Assembly (NCBI GenBank): GCA_002309275.1
Contig: DBXL01000175.1
Location: 1-7,399, forward strand
Origin: Ruminococcaceae bacterium UBA1213
GTDB lineage: Bacteria > Bacillota > Clostridia > Oscillospirales > Acutalibacteraceae
Length of the DNA: 7,399 nucleotides
Reading direction: 5' to 3'
Below, piece after piece: positions 6,941 to 7,399 of this stretch. The translations under genes were made by a program, and so were the position numbers. Each line of letters starts with the position of its first letter. The first letter of the stretch is position 1. The notes below the pieces were generated by a model, which was not told the DNA's origin, searched no databases, and saw nothing but the letters and a program-made list of their open reading frames with translations.

Positions 6941-7399
6941 TTACTTGCCTGTTACTGTAAAGTATTTTACAGCAGTCTGTTTCTTGCTGTCGGTAGCTGT
7001 TACTCTTATCTGATAAGTAGCGGCTGTCGGGATAGTAACATTGGTGTAGGTTGAAGAAGTATTGGAAATGGTTGTCCAACCTGCCGAACTTCCTACGAGC
7101 ATTCTCTCTACTTTATAGGTATAGGGAGATGTACCGTTAGAAGCACTGAAAGTCACTTTAACCGTTTTACCGCTTGCAACGCTTGTTGCACTGATAGTTG
7201 AAGTGTTGGTTACGGCTGATTTTACCGTCACGGTAAAATACTGCTTGGCAACTGTTCCTTTACTGTCTTTTACCTTGACACATACATCTTTTGTGCCTGC
7301 ACCTGCAAACTTAATGGAAACAGAAGTAGTTGTAGAGAAATCCTGTTTTGTAGTCCACGTGTCAGAAGAAGATGCCTTGTAATAAACAGCATATTTATA
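6941..7399 (-). CDS. C-terminal part of a secreted protein with Ig-like/triple-tyrosine-type repeats (5' end outside window)
   Basis: The last 152 residues of a larger protein; the frame is open to the window edge with no supported start, and the GTG at 7231 is an internal valine codon (residue 57 here). Two tandem beta-rich modules can be aligned. The first is incomplete (about 1-60) with YKYAVYYKASSSDTWTT and VKVKDSKGTVAKQYFTVTVK. The second (about 66-152) has ISATSVASGKTVKVTFSAS, SPYTYKVERM, AGWTTI and VTATDSKKQTAVKYFTVTGK. Shared landmarks are Y-Y/V-tyrosine, W-TT, the D-SK turn and the closing KQYFTVT/KYFTVT strand. Composition is Thr/Ser/Val-rich, with one Cys (residue 40 here), typical of exported wall-associated or extracellular proteins of gut Clostridia with many such repeats. 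The protein ends at FTVTGK with no sortase motif, dockerin or terminal membrane helix, so any anchor or enzymatic domain must lie upstream. The class is fairly secure, the specific function unknown. Confidence 0.8.
   Translation of the reverse strand, partial: YKYAVYYKASSSDTWTTKQDFSTTTSVSIKFAGAGTKDVCVKVKDSKGTVAKQYFTVTVKSAVTNTSTISATSVASGKTVKVTFSASNGTSPYTYKVERMLVGSSAGWTTISNTSSTYTNVTIPTAATYQIRVTATDSKKQTAVKYFTVTGK

Noticed and set aside
6941..7231. Separate small 96-residue gene starting at GTG 7231.
   Set aside because: The same frame is open upstream to the window edge and encodes a homologous repeat module, and there is no ribosome binding site before 7231, so it is the tail of a larger gene.

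Overview
All the genes in this window lie on the minus strand, so transcription runs from the high-coordinate end towards position 1. The DNA is AT-rich, with strong GGAG-type ribosome binding sites and TTGNNN-17-TATAAT promoters. It encodes a fused AdhE, a two-gene (split) cobalamin-dependent methionine synthase and a SpoIIM-type sporulation protein. Together these suggest an anaerobic, spore-forming Clostridia lineage. The style of the secreted repeat protein points towards Oscillospiraceae/Ruminococcaceae, but the family-level placement is inference.

Layout in transcription order: (1) 7399-6941, the C-terminal end of a large secreted protein made of beta-sandwich (Ig/triple-tyrosine-like) repeats, its 5' part lying outside the window. 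(2) A strong hairpin terminator (about 6904-6865), followed immediately by a good sigma-A promoter (6864-6836). (3) 6819-6229, a free-standing methionine synthase activation (reactivation) domain protein. (4) A five-unit heptamer repeat that overlaps this gene's stop codon. (5) 6138-3775, MetH with the homocysteine, folate and B12 modules but no C-terminal activation domain. (6) 3718-3092, a SpoIIM-like membrane protein, and 24 bases later (7) 3067-2135, a six-helix membrane protein resembling YesL/DUF624. (8) A near-consensus promoter whose -35 lies inside the end of gene 7, with a weak Rex-like palindrome over it, driving (9) adhE (2078 to beyond position 1), cut off at the window edge after 692 codons.

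The activation protein and MetH together make up the functional equivalent of one full-length MetH: the first would reductively re-methylate the cobalamin bound by the second. SpoIIM and the YesL-like protein look like a membrane-protein pair. AdhE is a separate fermentative unit that would reoxidise NADH by turning acetyl-CoA into ethanol.

I see no clearly undescribed system here. The points most worth a second look are the split methionine synthase, the heptamer array that supplies both a stop codon and a perfect -35 box, the possible redox operator at adhE, and the uncharacterised membrane partner of SpoIIM. The start codons of metH and spoIIM were moved downstream of the longest open frames, which begin with unsupported TTG codons.
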